The notes under the pieces were generated by a model. The model made no database searches. It was not told the origin of the DNA and was given only the letters and a program-made list of their open reading frames with translations. Both the position numbers and the translations under genes were made by a program. A stretch of DNA of 64,000 nucleotides from Branchiostoma floridae. Taxonomy: Eukaryota; Chordata; Leptocardii; Amphioxiformes; Branchiostomatidae. Below, piece after piece: positions 44,901 to 55,678 of the stretch. Position 1 is the stretch's first letter; every line of letters starts with the position of its first letter. The stretch spans positions 11,385,381 through 11,449,380 of the forward strand of contig NC_049979.1 in NCBI RefSeq assembly GCF_000003815.2. Reading direction: 5' to 3'.

Positions 44901-47657
44901 CCGCATGGGACCCCAAAAAGGCCACCCAACTCCCAGTACAACAACCTCAGACCAGAAGCAACCATTGCCAGATCTGTGATTTATTCTCCGGAAGTGCAAT
45001 CAGGAAAAACACCAGGACAGACTCATGCGCAGAATGTGACAAACCCTGTGGAGGGGCAGGGGAGGGACCCTGTGCCTTCTTCTCAAGCTGGTGGTTTTCT
45101 GTACGTTCCTTGGTTAAATAGACCCACCACAACAAATCATGGTAATCAAGCCTCAACAAGACCATCATCTTCCTCCACAACATCAACTGTAAATGCAAAA
45201 TCTTCCGCAGGGACCAGGCCGCCACCCGTCCCTCCTGCTGTAACATCCACAGTGCAGAAATCACCCACCTTTTCATTCTTCCCTCTTCAGCCTGACCTTT
45301 TCAACCAGACTCCTCAAGCTGCTGGATACTTTCCTCCACCAACAGCATCCTCAAAAAGCTCCAAAACATCCATGCCACCACCGAACATCACTCCAACTTC
45401 ACATCTCATCCAAAACAAGGATATCAGCAGCATTAGGCCCGCTGATTCTGCCGACCGAGTCGGACCCCAGTCAGCTGCAGGAAGGTGGGACGGAAGGAAT
45501 ATCTCCTCACTGCTGAGCCCAAGGCTTCATCCGCACTCTCACCAGCACTCTCGTTCCGAGCAGAACACCTCTCCGGCAACGTCTGACGCATCCAGGCTGT
45601 TGACGGGATCAAAATCACACGGCAGCATTCCTGCAACTGGAGCAAGTACTGTATCCTGGGGGAACCAGGGTCTCAGCCAGAGGATCCAAAATCAGACCAA
45701 CAGCACCATAGAAAGCCAGAAATCACAGCAGCCTGTCGGACGTGAGGGTGGTCCTATGCGACAATTGAACAGTGTTGACTGCAGGACTTCATCAAACCCC
45801 AGCACACAGTTGATGGCAAGTGTCCAACAACAGAGAACAGTGGAGACCAATGACCAACGGGTGCCTGCGGTCCCACGCCGGGGAGGAGAATCCAGGGTCA
45901 ACACACACAGCGGCCGGTCAGAACAAATGGAGCCTCCGCAGAGACAGGACAGACCAAGACCGTCGCCTCAGGGCACCGTAGGAAGACAGGGACCAGCCAA
46001 GACCAGGAACAATCCTTGGCAGGGGGATCAACAGAGCCCTGCCCAGGCAAATGGTCATGAAGTTGCAACATCACAAACTAGTCCTCGCTTGCCGGTCCAG
46101 AGCCCCCAAAGAACTCATGCTGATACCCTATCAGGTGGTAGGGTTGTTCAGCAGGCTGGTAGACCTGATACTGCACAGAACATGGCAGGGAGGCAGATCC
46201 AAATTACCGAACAACAAGCATCCAGTCCACGAACGGCCACTGCAAATGTGACCAGGAACCCTCAAAGCTTTGTGGCAACTCTTGGACATCCTACAAACAA
46301 CAACAGCATCGACCGCTCCCCTAGGCACCACAACGGGCCCATGTCAGTGGAGCCCGAGTCTCCTTCCTTCTCAAACCAAAGGCCCAGCTCGGGAGAGAGC
46401 CAGGCTGCCAGAAAGAACAAAAGGCAACGGGAAGCTGAGGAACAACAGCCAAAGAGACTCAAGCCTACGGACAATAATCAGACCATGAGAAGTAGCCAGC
46501 CAGTATCAGAAGGGAACAATAGCAGACAAAAGAATTCAGAGAGGCCAATGACTTGGACAATAGTTCACAGAGAAGCTGCGGGAACGCAGGCAGGATCTCA
46601 CCATATAGTACCGCAGCCCATGCAAGACTTAAACGGTGTGAGAACATCTGCTTCTGACGTGAACCATGGGCAAGTTGTGAACGGTCACGGCAGGGAACAT
46701 CTCCCACCGCCGCACCCGCCAAGGCTGGCAACTTCTCACGACTTCTTCAACCCGGCCTTCAACATCCACCCCAGGGGCCAGGACATGCACAGGCACAACA
46801 TCCAGCCCAGGGCCCCGTTTCCCGGCCCCGACTTCCAGAGAGATGGCCGGCCACATGGCACTGCGCCTTCCACACAACATAATCCTCAGTCAAACCTCAA
46901 CACCTCGGCTTCCTTTCTTCCGGGTATGCCAACACCGGCGTCAGAGGCGAGTCGCCCACACAGCCGAGCTCACGAGGTGAGCCAGTTCTACACCAACTTC
47001 AACCCACCCAAGCAGGTCCATGGAGATGTTCCCCTGCCTACTTACCTTCCCAACCAGGTGCTTGCGTCACAGCCCCCGCGTCTTCCTGAGGGCCGTGCCG
47101 AAATTGCAACCCCGTTTAACCCCTTCTCACCGCCCAGACCCGCAGGGTTACCCTTGAACTTCTCCCAGAACTTCCCAGTTGTCCCAGACGGGAACATCCC
47201 ACGTACCACCTTCAACCTCCCCCCTGCGGTGACCAGCGGCCCCCCCGCCAACACCCTCGTCAACTCTCTACCTCCCCCTCCCCCACCCATCACTCCCCAC
47301 GTGCCTAACTTCGGCATGTTTCCCGAGGTCCCCCACAACGTGGCAGGACCGCAGAACGACAACGCAGCAGCCCTGGGTGTGCCCCAGCTGCCCTTCCACA
47401 CCAGCCCCATGCTGAGCCAGGCGCACGGCGACCCGCACCACCCGGGCCTCAGGACGGGACCCCTCATAGGGGCGCGGGCCAAGGAGAGCTTCATGCACAG
47501 CGCCATGAGCATACAGAACATCCTGGGGAAGGGTCAGCACCCTCCGCTGGAGGACCCAGCGGCCATGAACCACGGGATCGGTGCGGGGATGGGACCTAGT
47601 TATCACACATCTGCATTCAGCAATGCCGTCCACGCCTTCAACTTTCCCCCTCCATGA
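32319..47657 (+). CDS. USF3: USF3 (bHLH domain protein, KIAA2018 homologue)
   Basis: Exons 32319-32550, 36475-36628, 38724-38764, 39682-39770, 40005-40101 and 41437-47657 join in frame to 2,277 residues (human about 2,245). The start is CACCATGG. The bHLH lies at about residues 130-200: RAVHNEVERRRKDKINAG, LRIGELLPC and SKRGILDKAYDHIVKL. A short zipper follows: MEIRRLREQINELTVEKERY. The single 6.2-kb last exon encodes a low-complexity Ser/Gln/Pro/Asn-rich tail. It has lysine-rich patches (about residues 718-745 and 1170-1205), a family signature RLSYSAEALIG (about 1327), an NLS-like KNKRQREAEEQQPKRLKP (about 1863) and a proline-rich end with SIQNILGKG, matching human NISHILG. It is a nuclear regulator, poorly characterised even in human. 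The exon-4 donor could be 39764 or 39770 (both in frame). Confidence 0.95.
33064..33705. mobile_element. 642-bp inverted-repeat element in USF3 intron 1
   Basis: Perfect terminal inverted repeats of about 25 bases starting ACGGGAGGGGCCCCGAG, with TA on both flanks (33062-33063, 33706-33707). The sub-terminal word GAGTTCGCCACTTTT recurs near 33280 and inverted near 33660. No transposase frame. The TA duplication suggests a Tc1/mariner-type target; the family is not assigned. Confidence 0.8.
34019..34619. mobile_element. Inverted-repeat element with CAGTCAAAC ends
   Basis: Left end CAGTCAAACCTG and right end GTTTGACTG, with TA on both sides (34017-34018, 34620-34621). The related inner words GTGGCCACCTGTC and TAGTGGTCAC recur in both arms. 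It contains the separate hairpin insertion at 34201-34311. Confidence 0.7.
34201..34311. mobile_element. Near-perfect hairpin (fold-back) insertion
   Basis: Arms of about 45 bases (34205-34250 and 34257-34305) around a six-base loop TAATTG, built on AGCTCCCGAGTCTCTTCTCT and its inverse. The direct repeat AAATCATA flanks it (34193-34200, 34312-34319), as expected of an 8-bp target duplication. It sits inside the CAGTCAAAC-ended element. Confidence 0.8.
34690..34930. repeat. SINE copy in USF3 intron 1
   Basis: CACAGGTTCGATTGGC (B-box) followed by GTGTCCTTGAGGAAAGGTAC, TTTCCTCACTCCACCCAGGT and GTAAA. This core recurs in weaker form at 48745-48800 and 50930-50960. Confidence 0.6.
35640..35768. 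repeat. Second copy of the dispersed repeat tail
   Basis: TTTGTCTGACCCTTGCCTCT followed by CATGAATAAATAAAGGTTC and an AAAC run; paired with the copy at 11100-11215. Confidence 0.45.
36797..37508. mobile_element. CAGGGTT-ended inverted-repeat element, host of a nested insertion
   Basis: Left end CAGGGTTGTAGCCAGG and TTTTAGCGTAGTGGG, right end CCCACTACGCTAAAA and CTAGCTAGAACCCTG. TTAGT flanks both sides (36792-36796, 37509-37513). The word TTTAGCGTAGTGG is repeated several times near both ends. CAGGG termini recall hAT elements, but an 8-bp duplication is not clean. Without the nested element the copy is about 344 bases. Confidence 0.7.
37031..37389. mobile_element. Nested 359-bp element with about 57-bp inverted ends and 9-bp TSD
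   Basis: Ends TAGCCTGAGTATCATCCTCC and its inverse are almost perfect for about 57 bases. The target duplication TGATAGCCA is exact (37022-37030, 37390-37398). Long inverted ends with a 9-bp duplication are typical of Mutator-like non-autonomous elements. It is inserted within the CAGGGTT-ended element. Confidence 0.85.
38956..38986. repeat. Poly-T run (31 T)
   Basis: Uninterrupted T homopolymer in USF3 intron 3. Confidence 0.95.
40752..41239. mobile_element. Inverted-repeat element in USF3 intron 5
   Basis: Termini CAGCCTTGTCA and TGACAAGGCTG enclose 488 bases. The interior holds an unusual C/G-run segment (about 41080-41150, GGGGGAGGCCCCCCGACCCC and similar). No transposase frame. Target duplication is unclear (CTCCA near both ends but offset). 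Confidence 0.65.
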
Positions 47658-49857
47658 ACTAGTTCCTGTGGACCTCTTGAATGATTTCATTACATGCTGG
47701 GAGATTCGGGGCACAATGGGTATTTCAGGGTGCAAACAATATCATTACCATGAGAACATAGACGGGCACACTTAACATGTATTACATAAACTGGCGATGC
47801 TGTTGTTTCCCCCCTTATCTACCCATGGTGCCCTGCTACATATAGCGGTGAGAAGCAGAACTCCAGTTAGAAGCTCTAAGGAAGATGTCTGATGGGCATG
47901 GAAACATCAGCAGGTATTATTAACTGGTTGTGTAGAAGAAAGTTCTACTATCCAATAACCTGCCAACTTGATGAAATTATTTTTGTTGTTGATGTTGTGT
48001 TTCCCCTTAGCTTCCCATGGTGCCCTGCTTCTCCCAGCATGCAATGATATCTGTAAAAAGTTTATAGAATGTCCTGAAGGTACAGTGGCAGTGAAATGTC
48101 ACATTCAGAAAATCTATCTTCCATTTTAAGGTGCAAAAAAATGAAATGCATTGTCCATAGTTCCAAATTTTCAAATACGATCTGAATGGATGTACAAGAG
48201 CTACAATTCTGTTGTGTCAACAGAAATGTTGATTTACACTTTGTTTTGGAAGTTGAAGCAGACTGGGTCATGTTATTAGCCATAGCCTACAGGTGTGTGG
48301 CCTGTTGAGAAAATGTACTGGAAAGGAAAGAACAGCATGTTGGTGATATGTCCATTGTTGAAAATAGGAAGAAAGAAAAAGTATTCTGAGACATAGGAAA
48401 TATGAAATAGGATAATGTAATTATTCTCAGCTATAACTACCTTCCAAGTGATATGGAAGGCAAAGCAATATAAAAAAGATGTAGGAATGTAAGTTTGTGG
48501 CAACATAGTTTTATCACAGTATCAGATAGAGGTTTGATCATATTATCTGAATGTATATTTTTATACCACATGTAGCTTTATATCGGCATTTTTATGATAT
48601 GGCATGTATGTATTTCCAAAGCTACAATGTATGTACAGCTTATCCTCATATCATTAAAGAAGTTTGTTGTAAGATGAGTCTGATGTACCTTTGTTTGGCT
48701 CAGACACCAAAGGTTATGGGTTCAAATTTGCTGGTATGTTACTGATCTTGTGCCCTTGGGAAAGGCACTTAACATGACTTAACTCAGGTCCAAATGAGCA
48801 CCTAGCTTCAGTCAGTGCCATTCTTCTGGTAGGACATAAAGTGGAGATCCCCTGTTTGAGGAGAGCCACACCTCGAGCACATTTAATAACCTGCCACACT
48901 TTACTGAAAAGGGTACTAATAGGGATCCTTCCCATTGTGAGCAGATAAACCTTGTTGGTTTATTTTCACCTCGCTTCTGCCAACCAAAATCCACCTTTCA
49001 GTTAAGTAAAAAAAACTTGTGCAAAAGTCCCTTTAACTTTAAAGAGGCCTTGCATTTGTTATGCATAGAACGGGTTGATAAGAAATTTCTGTACTGATAT
49101 TCATTGAAATATGCACACATTGCATACTGACAGACACCATAAACTAGCACGATTCAGGATAGACGCAAAAAAACTGCAAAATAAGTCTGCCCAAGGGCAA
49201 TGAGTGCAAGGATGCCCAGTAGAAATCAGATGGTAGTCGGGCTACTTCGTACATGTATATTATTTTTAATGAAAACAATGTTGGCATACCTTAGAACACA
49301 GGTACATGTATTAGCAAATTATGTTTTTCTAGGTTTAGGAAGACATGCTGTCACATAACTAGTAGGACTATTGATCATACTTATCAACAGGCAATACCTG
49401 CAAGTCACTATACCATGATAAACAATATTAAATCAGAAGGGCCCTTGTGGGCTTGGAATGATGGAATGTAAGGTTTGTATGATATTTTCCGTTGCTTTTG
49501 AAAACATTCTATGACATTGATCTTTAACATCATCTTCACCATTGGACAACCCCACTTTAGTTAGTAAACACCAGTTACTTTAATTCGGTGCCTCACTTGA
49601 CAGTTAACACTCCTCTTTTGTATTAAGACACCCTGTTAGATTGAAAGAAAGTGAGTCGCCATGATCTCAACTAGAGTAAAAGCTAAGATGCGGGTAGCCT
49701 CCTTAGCAAGCGCTATGAGTCGATCGTTCGCGAACGTCTTTTTGCTTAAAAATATGATTTTTTTCTGATGGCATATCCGGTTTATTGCACTTCGGTTTCT
49801 TGTTACTGAACCAAGTGCAGGCAGCACAAGAACCCAAGTCTATGGTCTTTTTGCAAT
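47658..49857. other. USF3 3' UTR and intergenic sequence
   Basis: No coding exon. ATTAAA at about 48654 is a possible poly(A) signal for USF3, giving a roughly 1-kb 3' UTR; this is uncertain. A SINE copy is listed separately. Confidence 0.45.
48690..49010. repeat. SINE copy downstream of USF3
   Basis: GGTTATGGGTTCAAATTTGC (B-box region) then TTGTGCCCTTGGGAAAGGCA CTTAAC, a core recognisable in deuterostome tRNA-derived SINEs. It ends in an A-run near 49010. Confidence 0.55.
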
Positions 49858-49866
49858 CAGAAAAAG

Positions 49867-50075
49867 CAGCCTCTACCAGGCTCCACGGATCGCTGGTCAA
49901 ATAGTAGAAATTGGAAAAATAGGGAGAATAATGTGCTAGTGGAGTCGGACAGCCAGAGGAGTCAGTACTGGTCGTCTATTGACTAATCTAGCCGGCACAC
50001 TCCCCTCGCACACTTCCCTCTATTTGTCCAATTTATACTATATGACCAACGGTCCACGGAGCTTGGTAGAGGCTA
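49867..50075. mobile_element. Fold-back element with 9-bp TSD between USF3 and MTARC
   Basis: Arms of about 70 bases: AGCCTCTACCAGGCTCCACG on the left and its diverged inverse CGGAGCTTGGTAGAGGCT on the right. Direct repeat CAGAAAAAG flanks it (49858-49866, 50076-50084). One arm of the same family is at 13629-13746. Confidence 0.75.
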
Positions 50076-50151
50076 CAGAAAAAGAACTTCATAAGCCTCT
50101 TGAAATCCGAACTTGTAGGACCTGCTGAAAAGGCTAAGATTCGGTGACGTC

Positions 50152-52198
50152 TCAGTCCACCACTGCGTACACCGTGTCTCCCACACGGATGGTTCCCTCC
50201 CTATCGGCGGCCAGGTGAGACCCGAACATCGGCGATGTGCCCACCTTCTTCCTCATAGCTCCTTCAGCCTGACGGTAACTGTAGTGTATACAAATTTGTG
50301 CAGACGTTTTTACACATATAGACAAACCCTCAATCAGAAATTTATCTGTTCTTTAAATTTTACAAATGAGCAGATTTCGAATCCTCAAACAACTCTAATT
50401 AGCCTTTATATAAAAAAATTATCTTGCATTTTAAACACTTCTTTTATTTATCCCAATGGGGAAAACTTTATGTACAATAAATCTAAGATACATGTAACGT
50501 TATTACCAATAATTACTCAGACATGATTCTCTACACGTTTCTTTTCAGACTTACACTTTGACAGACATCAATGGTTTACAACATGTCATCGCGGGTGATA
50601 TCCTTGTTTAGATAGATTTCACCAAATAATGCCTAATTCGTTTTCTTTATCATTGGGCCCAGCAAGACAGGAGAGATAAGAATGAATATACTCACAGCCT
50701 GAGTGTTTCAAGCGGCTCCTTCTCACCCTTCACACCTGTCTCTGGATCAATGGTGGTGAAGACACACCTGCACAAGAAGAAAACAACAATAAAGTCTATG
50801 GCCTTAAGATATCATCCTCTGCAGCAATTGGGGTGGCATTGATGGACTAGGGTTTAGACTTCCTGGCTAGCGTGTGTATTCCTGGAGAGACGCTGCGTCC
50901 TAAAGAAAGGTACCGGTATTTACATGATTTTCCTCACTAAAATAAATGGGTACCTGAATTCAGTTGTGGAAGTGTACATGATGGAAGGAAAGAGATGGGC
51001 TCCGCCTAATCCAAGACCATACCCAAAACACAGTGGATTGATTAACAACCTGCTCATCATACAGCATCGAAAAGGCTATGAGATTTGCTTTTATTAGATT
51101 TATACTTGTAACAATTACTTGCAAATCAAAGAAGATGACTTACCTATCACACTGCTTCATCCTCCTGAACTCGGCTTTGCCGACCCTGATGGACTTCCAA
51201 GAATCCTTTAAAAATATGAGGAAAATCTTATTTCTAATTTCAATGTAGAATTTACAGCTGACATTTGAATTCTTGACAATGTACAAACTGCACAATTATA
51301 TTCTCCGATACTTGAGGTTTTCCAAAACATTGACCGCTGTTGTTAATCACCACTTTTCTCTGATCTGATGCAGACAAGGAAAAAGCTATTGCCAATGTTA
51401 CTTCTAAGAAGGTTCTCTGTACACAACCAACAGCAACGTAACTCATCGTGGAAAATGGCATCTTCAAATAAAAGTACTGTCTCTCACCTCCGCATGAGGA
51501 GAACAGCCAGTCACCACAATGTTGGGACGGAAGTTCCTGATAGTGACAGGTAGGTCCAGCTTGGCATTCAGGTTGTCCAGGGAAGCCTCAGAGAGCATCA
51601 TGAAGGCAGCGTAGTCAGGGAAGGCAACCTTGGTGGATACAGTGGGTATACAGTATCAGAATAGAGTAGTCAGGTCGTGGCTATTATCGCGGTACGTTTG
51701 GATCTCTTTCTTTGAAATTTATTCTTTATTTTTACCTCGGGGAAGAAGGGAAGGTCACCTCCTAATGGGAGGATTTGTAATTGTCCGAGTTTGTGCTGTT
51801 AGCAGCTGTATCTTACGATTGGTTTGGTGGATCATTATGTTGGCACATGGTTAGGAGCTAACTGTGCGATAATTATATAACGTTACATATCAGGAAAATA
51901 ATCAGAAGGAAGCTCCTTCTGTGGAGACATTATTTTTATGACAGAACGTTCGAATATGTCTGCGCACTTGATAACGTAACTCAGTTTTACCTTCTTAGGA
52001 TTAGGGTGAGGGCTAGGGTGAGGGCTAGGGCTAGGGCTAGGGCTAGGGCTAGGGCTAGGGCTAGGGCTAGGGCTAGGGCTAGGGCTAGGGCTAGGGCTAG
52101 GGCTAGGGCTGTGGCTGGGGCTGGGGCTGTGGCTGGGGCTGGGGCTAGCTGGGGCTAGCTGGGGCTAGCTGGGGCTGGGGCTGGGGTCGGGGTCGGGG

Positions 52199-52233
<35 letters not shown>

Positions 52234-54598
52234 AGTTTAGGTTAGGACTAGGGCTAGGGTTAAGGTTGGAGTCGAAGTAAAAAAAGGGTGACCATTGGAC
52301 CATTGAGTCATTTCCATAGAGGATGGTCATGATGATTTGCAAATTACCTCATCACCAGTTTCTGCGAACTCCGCAAACATTTTCCACTCCTTCAGATCCC
52401 TCTTCTTGCAATTGGACGCAGAAAACAGCAGTCTGGTACCCGGCCTGTTCAGGTAGGAGGAGAACCACTCAGCAGCCTCGTCTCCACAGTCAACCCCTTC
52501 TCCCGCCACAGCAAACACTCTGGGAAACACACATTTGTCTATATATATCATTTTCAGGTGCAATGGCCTATTGGGTTCTACAAGGTACTTCTAAAGTGTT
52601 CGCCCTGCACTCCGTCTTCGGCCTCACCATGTTATACCAAATCCAACACAAACTGGTTTCTCTGCTTAGCACTCATCACATGAGAAAGAGTATGGAGGTT
52701 GCACACACTTGACACCAATGGATGTAACCTTTGCTCCCAGAGCTTGCACAAGGATTGTGTGGCCTGAGGGCTATAGAAATGGATATAAACACCACCCTAT
52801 GCACCATGAATGGTGTGCAATTGATTTTGTCACACAGCTGAGCATTAGCAGCCCTGTCAAGAGTCAGCATGCTTACATTGTACTGATACAAAAGACTTAG
52901 ATCTATTAAATGACTTCACCTTTCAAGTTCTGTCTTTTTACTATTGCAACAGTCCCATTAGGTGGCCTGTTCTATAAATAATAAGGTGAAAATCATTCTT
53001 GCTATCTATATGATTATTTGATGATGATGATGATGGTACTGCTTACTTTGTGTGGACAAGCCTGCCCTGCTCCAGATTGACCGGTAGCCTCAGCGTGTCC
53101 TTGCCGGGTGCGTCCAGACACAGGCTGCCGTCCTCGGCCAGGCTGGACGTCACCAGCACCAGGGACGGCTCCTGCCGGGCTGTGAGGAAGTGGTCCTTCT
53201 CATTCACCACCAGCCAGTGTCTGACAGGAGGAACATCACGCTCGACTCAGTCATGTACATAATATCAGTCATGTCTGAACAATATTTGCAGAAAACTTTC
53301 TGCAGTAGATCAACAGTATTCATTTCTTGAACTTGTTGATAATAACTAACTCTCTAACCCCCAAATCAGACAACTCTATATCATACAACCAAATGAGCAT
53401 CACCAACTTTAAAAAAGAGATTCAACATTCTGTGCAGTACCAGAGAAATATAATAGGAAGCACGAAATCGACCTTGACCTTCATCTTCTCAAGACGTACC
53501 CAAATGTGACTGTGACAACAGACGATCAATATGTTATTGGGTAATGCTGGATAAGCATAACAGACGTGAGGAGAAGATAAAAAAAACTGTAGTATGCAAA
53601 GACATGATGTTACATTTCCCTCTCTGCTACATGGAGCTGAGTCTCTACCAGACCTCCGCCTGGCCGAATAGTAATCGGGGACTTTGATGAAGTTAGGAAT
53701 TAAAGCCCAGCACTTGCACCTAGGGGTGAACTGACTGCAAAAGAGTCTGACTGAAATCCCACGGCAACTTATTCTTCTCTTTCTTTTTTTCATCCAGCTG
53801 ACACGTCTGCTTGGAGACTACATAGAACGTACATCTAGAATATATTGATACTTTCTGTAAGGCCTTATGTAAACTGACCTGTCCATCAGTGCTTGGTACT
53901 TCAGTCCTGTGGGAGTGACCTCAGCCGCCTCCACGGCCAGCCCCCTGCACGACTTCACAGGGTAGATGAAGATCTCGGAAACTCTCCCGACTTCTTCATA
54001 AGATTCCATCCTCTTTGACGCCGCAAATCCTGGAATTAAGGGGTTAGTTGAAGTCAGTATAGTTTTGGATTAGCCATGGTAACGAGGGAATAGACTACTC
54101 TCTAAGCGGAGATCCGTCAACGGCTTATTATTGACGTCCCTTATGCGTTTTCATCGGGCTTTCCATTCTATTTTGTCAGGTTTTCTTTTGATAAGTTGGT
54201 GGACAAAAATAAAACCCAGCAAAATACAGAAAGCCCGACGAAAACGTCTTTAAAACGTCAAAAACAAGCCGAAGAATAGAAACTGACAGGAAAGACTGAG
54301 AAGGTTGAGCTTATGAAAAAAAAATGAAGAACACAACGTAAGCCAAGGTTCCATATATTAAGCAATATCTGAGAAATGTTTTGTATAAAGCACCATCGTT
54401 TATAAATCCTTGTCTCCACCAGACTACTAGGACCTACTAGCACCTGCGCTGGTTGAAATCGTGTGATATTTAGCCGCATAAGGAGAATGATTTACCCGGG
54501 GAGTTTGGCCACCATTTGCGTAGGATATCATTTGCCGTCTCCTGTAGTTTTTGCAAAGCTGAAAGCTTCAAATGCAATAAAAGTAGCAATCCGCTCAT
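50152..54598 (-). CDS. MTARC: Mitochondrial amidoxime reducing component (MOSC domain)
   Basis: Exons on the minus strand: 54496-54598, 53879-54029, 53047-53220, 52348-52519, 51488-51628, 51144-51205, 50696-50767 and 50152-50278. They join in frame to 333 residues (human MTARC1 337, MTARC2 335). A hydrophobic N-terminus (SGLLLLLHLKL) fits the family's outer-membrane anchor. The beta-barrel begins VGRVSEIFIYPVKSCRGL, then HWLVVNEKD and TARQEPSLVLV. The MOSC part holds FPDYAAFMMLSEASL, NFRPNIVV, EDSWKSIRVG and CDRCVFTTIDPETG. Cys269 in that last motif is the expected molybdenum ligand. The end has SPMFGSHL and GDTVYAVVD. Enzymes of this family reduce N-hydroxylated compounds using electrons from cytochrome b5. 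Exon 1 is the least certain, although its phase and length fit. Confidence 0.93.
50900..51065. repeat. SINE fragment in an MTARC intron
   Basis: ATTTTCCTCACTAAAATAAA, GGGTACCTGAATTCAGTTG and ATGGGCTCCGCCTAATCCAA resemble the SINE body copies elsewhere in the window. The tRNA-like head is missing. Confidence 0.45.
51995..52267. repeat. Interstitial telomere-like array in an MTARC intron
   Basis: Starts TTAGGATTAGGGTGAGGG, passes into about 15 units of GGGCTA, then GGGCTG/GGGCTAGCT variants, and ends in several true TTAGGG units with a few TTTAGGG/TTAGAG variants. It lies between exons 4 and 5 of MTARC. Confidence 0.92.
53018..53036. repeat. GAT microsatellite
   Basis: Short GATGAT run in an MTARC intron just beyond the exon-3 donor. 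Confidence 0.8.
54117..54265. mobile_element. Imperfect fold-back element in MTARC intron 1
   Basis: GTTTTCATCGGGCTTTC and GAAAGCCCGACGAAAAC form the best part of an approximately 45-base inverted repeat, with GACGT motifs at both ends. It is non-coding. Confidence 0.55.
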
Positions 54599-55633
54599 TT
54601 TCAAGAACAAAGGCTGTAGCTTTGCCGTTGAAGTACGAGTGTGACACTGGAAAGATCTGTTGGAGAGCAGTTACTATATCCTAGCTATGACTGAATTGAT
54701 GAACATTGATATGCAAAAGAATGTAGTTGGAGAACAGGTTTATCCTATTAAGCTCTGAATTGATATGCAAAAGAGGGAGAGAGATTTTTAGTAGTCAAAA
54801 TGAAACAGGGGAAAGACAAGACTACTTACAAAAGATGTTTGTCCAAAATAAATCAAGACCATAGTATGTCCAGCACAAAATATTCAAAAACAGAAAGTTC
54901 TGCTGTAGTACTAGCATCAAGTCACACACCAGGGGGCTCAAAATCGACCTTGAGAATGACCTTTGTCTTCCCAACTCCCATTCACATACCAAATCGTTTC
55001 GATCCACTCAGAATTCGAAACTTATGCTGACCAGTCCACAACTATCCGGATACAGAAGCACACACACAGACAGACATACCCGAAACAATACCTCAATTTT
55101 CATGGAGGTAATGATCATATTATGACTTGAGTTTGGGGGACATTGATAGAGGATATTATGTTTCATAAATATGTCGGATCGGAGTTGTTGTTCCTTGTTT
55201 CAATGCGAACTCTTTTAATCCCTCGTTGAAGTTGAGACTCGCATGAGGTACTGAAAACGTTAATCCGTAACCTTGCCAGAAGAGAAAAGAACGCAGGTAT
55301 TCACTGACCTCCGACCTTAAACCCGCGAACAAGGCCGAATCCCCTGACTTTCTGGTTCCGTGCGCTACTCGCACGCAGTGCTGATTTCTTCTCTTACTCT
55401 CAAGCTCTGGCCCAAGAGATATTATCTACCACTCAACTTGATCACAATCGTAGCATGTCCAGAACTAGAGATACCAAACCCGAAAGATCCGCTGCAGTGC
55501 CGTAACAAGCCGCTAGGGAGCCCAGAATCTAATCGTTTCAATTCAAGATCCCAAGACCTACCTACGTACCAAATATCAAAACAAGCAATCTAGGTATTCT
55601 GGAGTTTAAATATGCTGTTCAACTACATAACGT

Positions 55634-55678
<45 letters not shown>

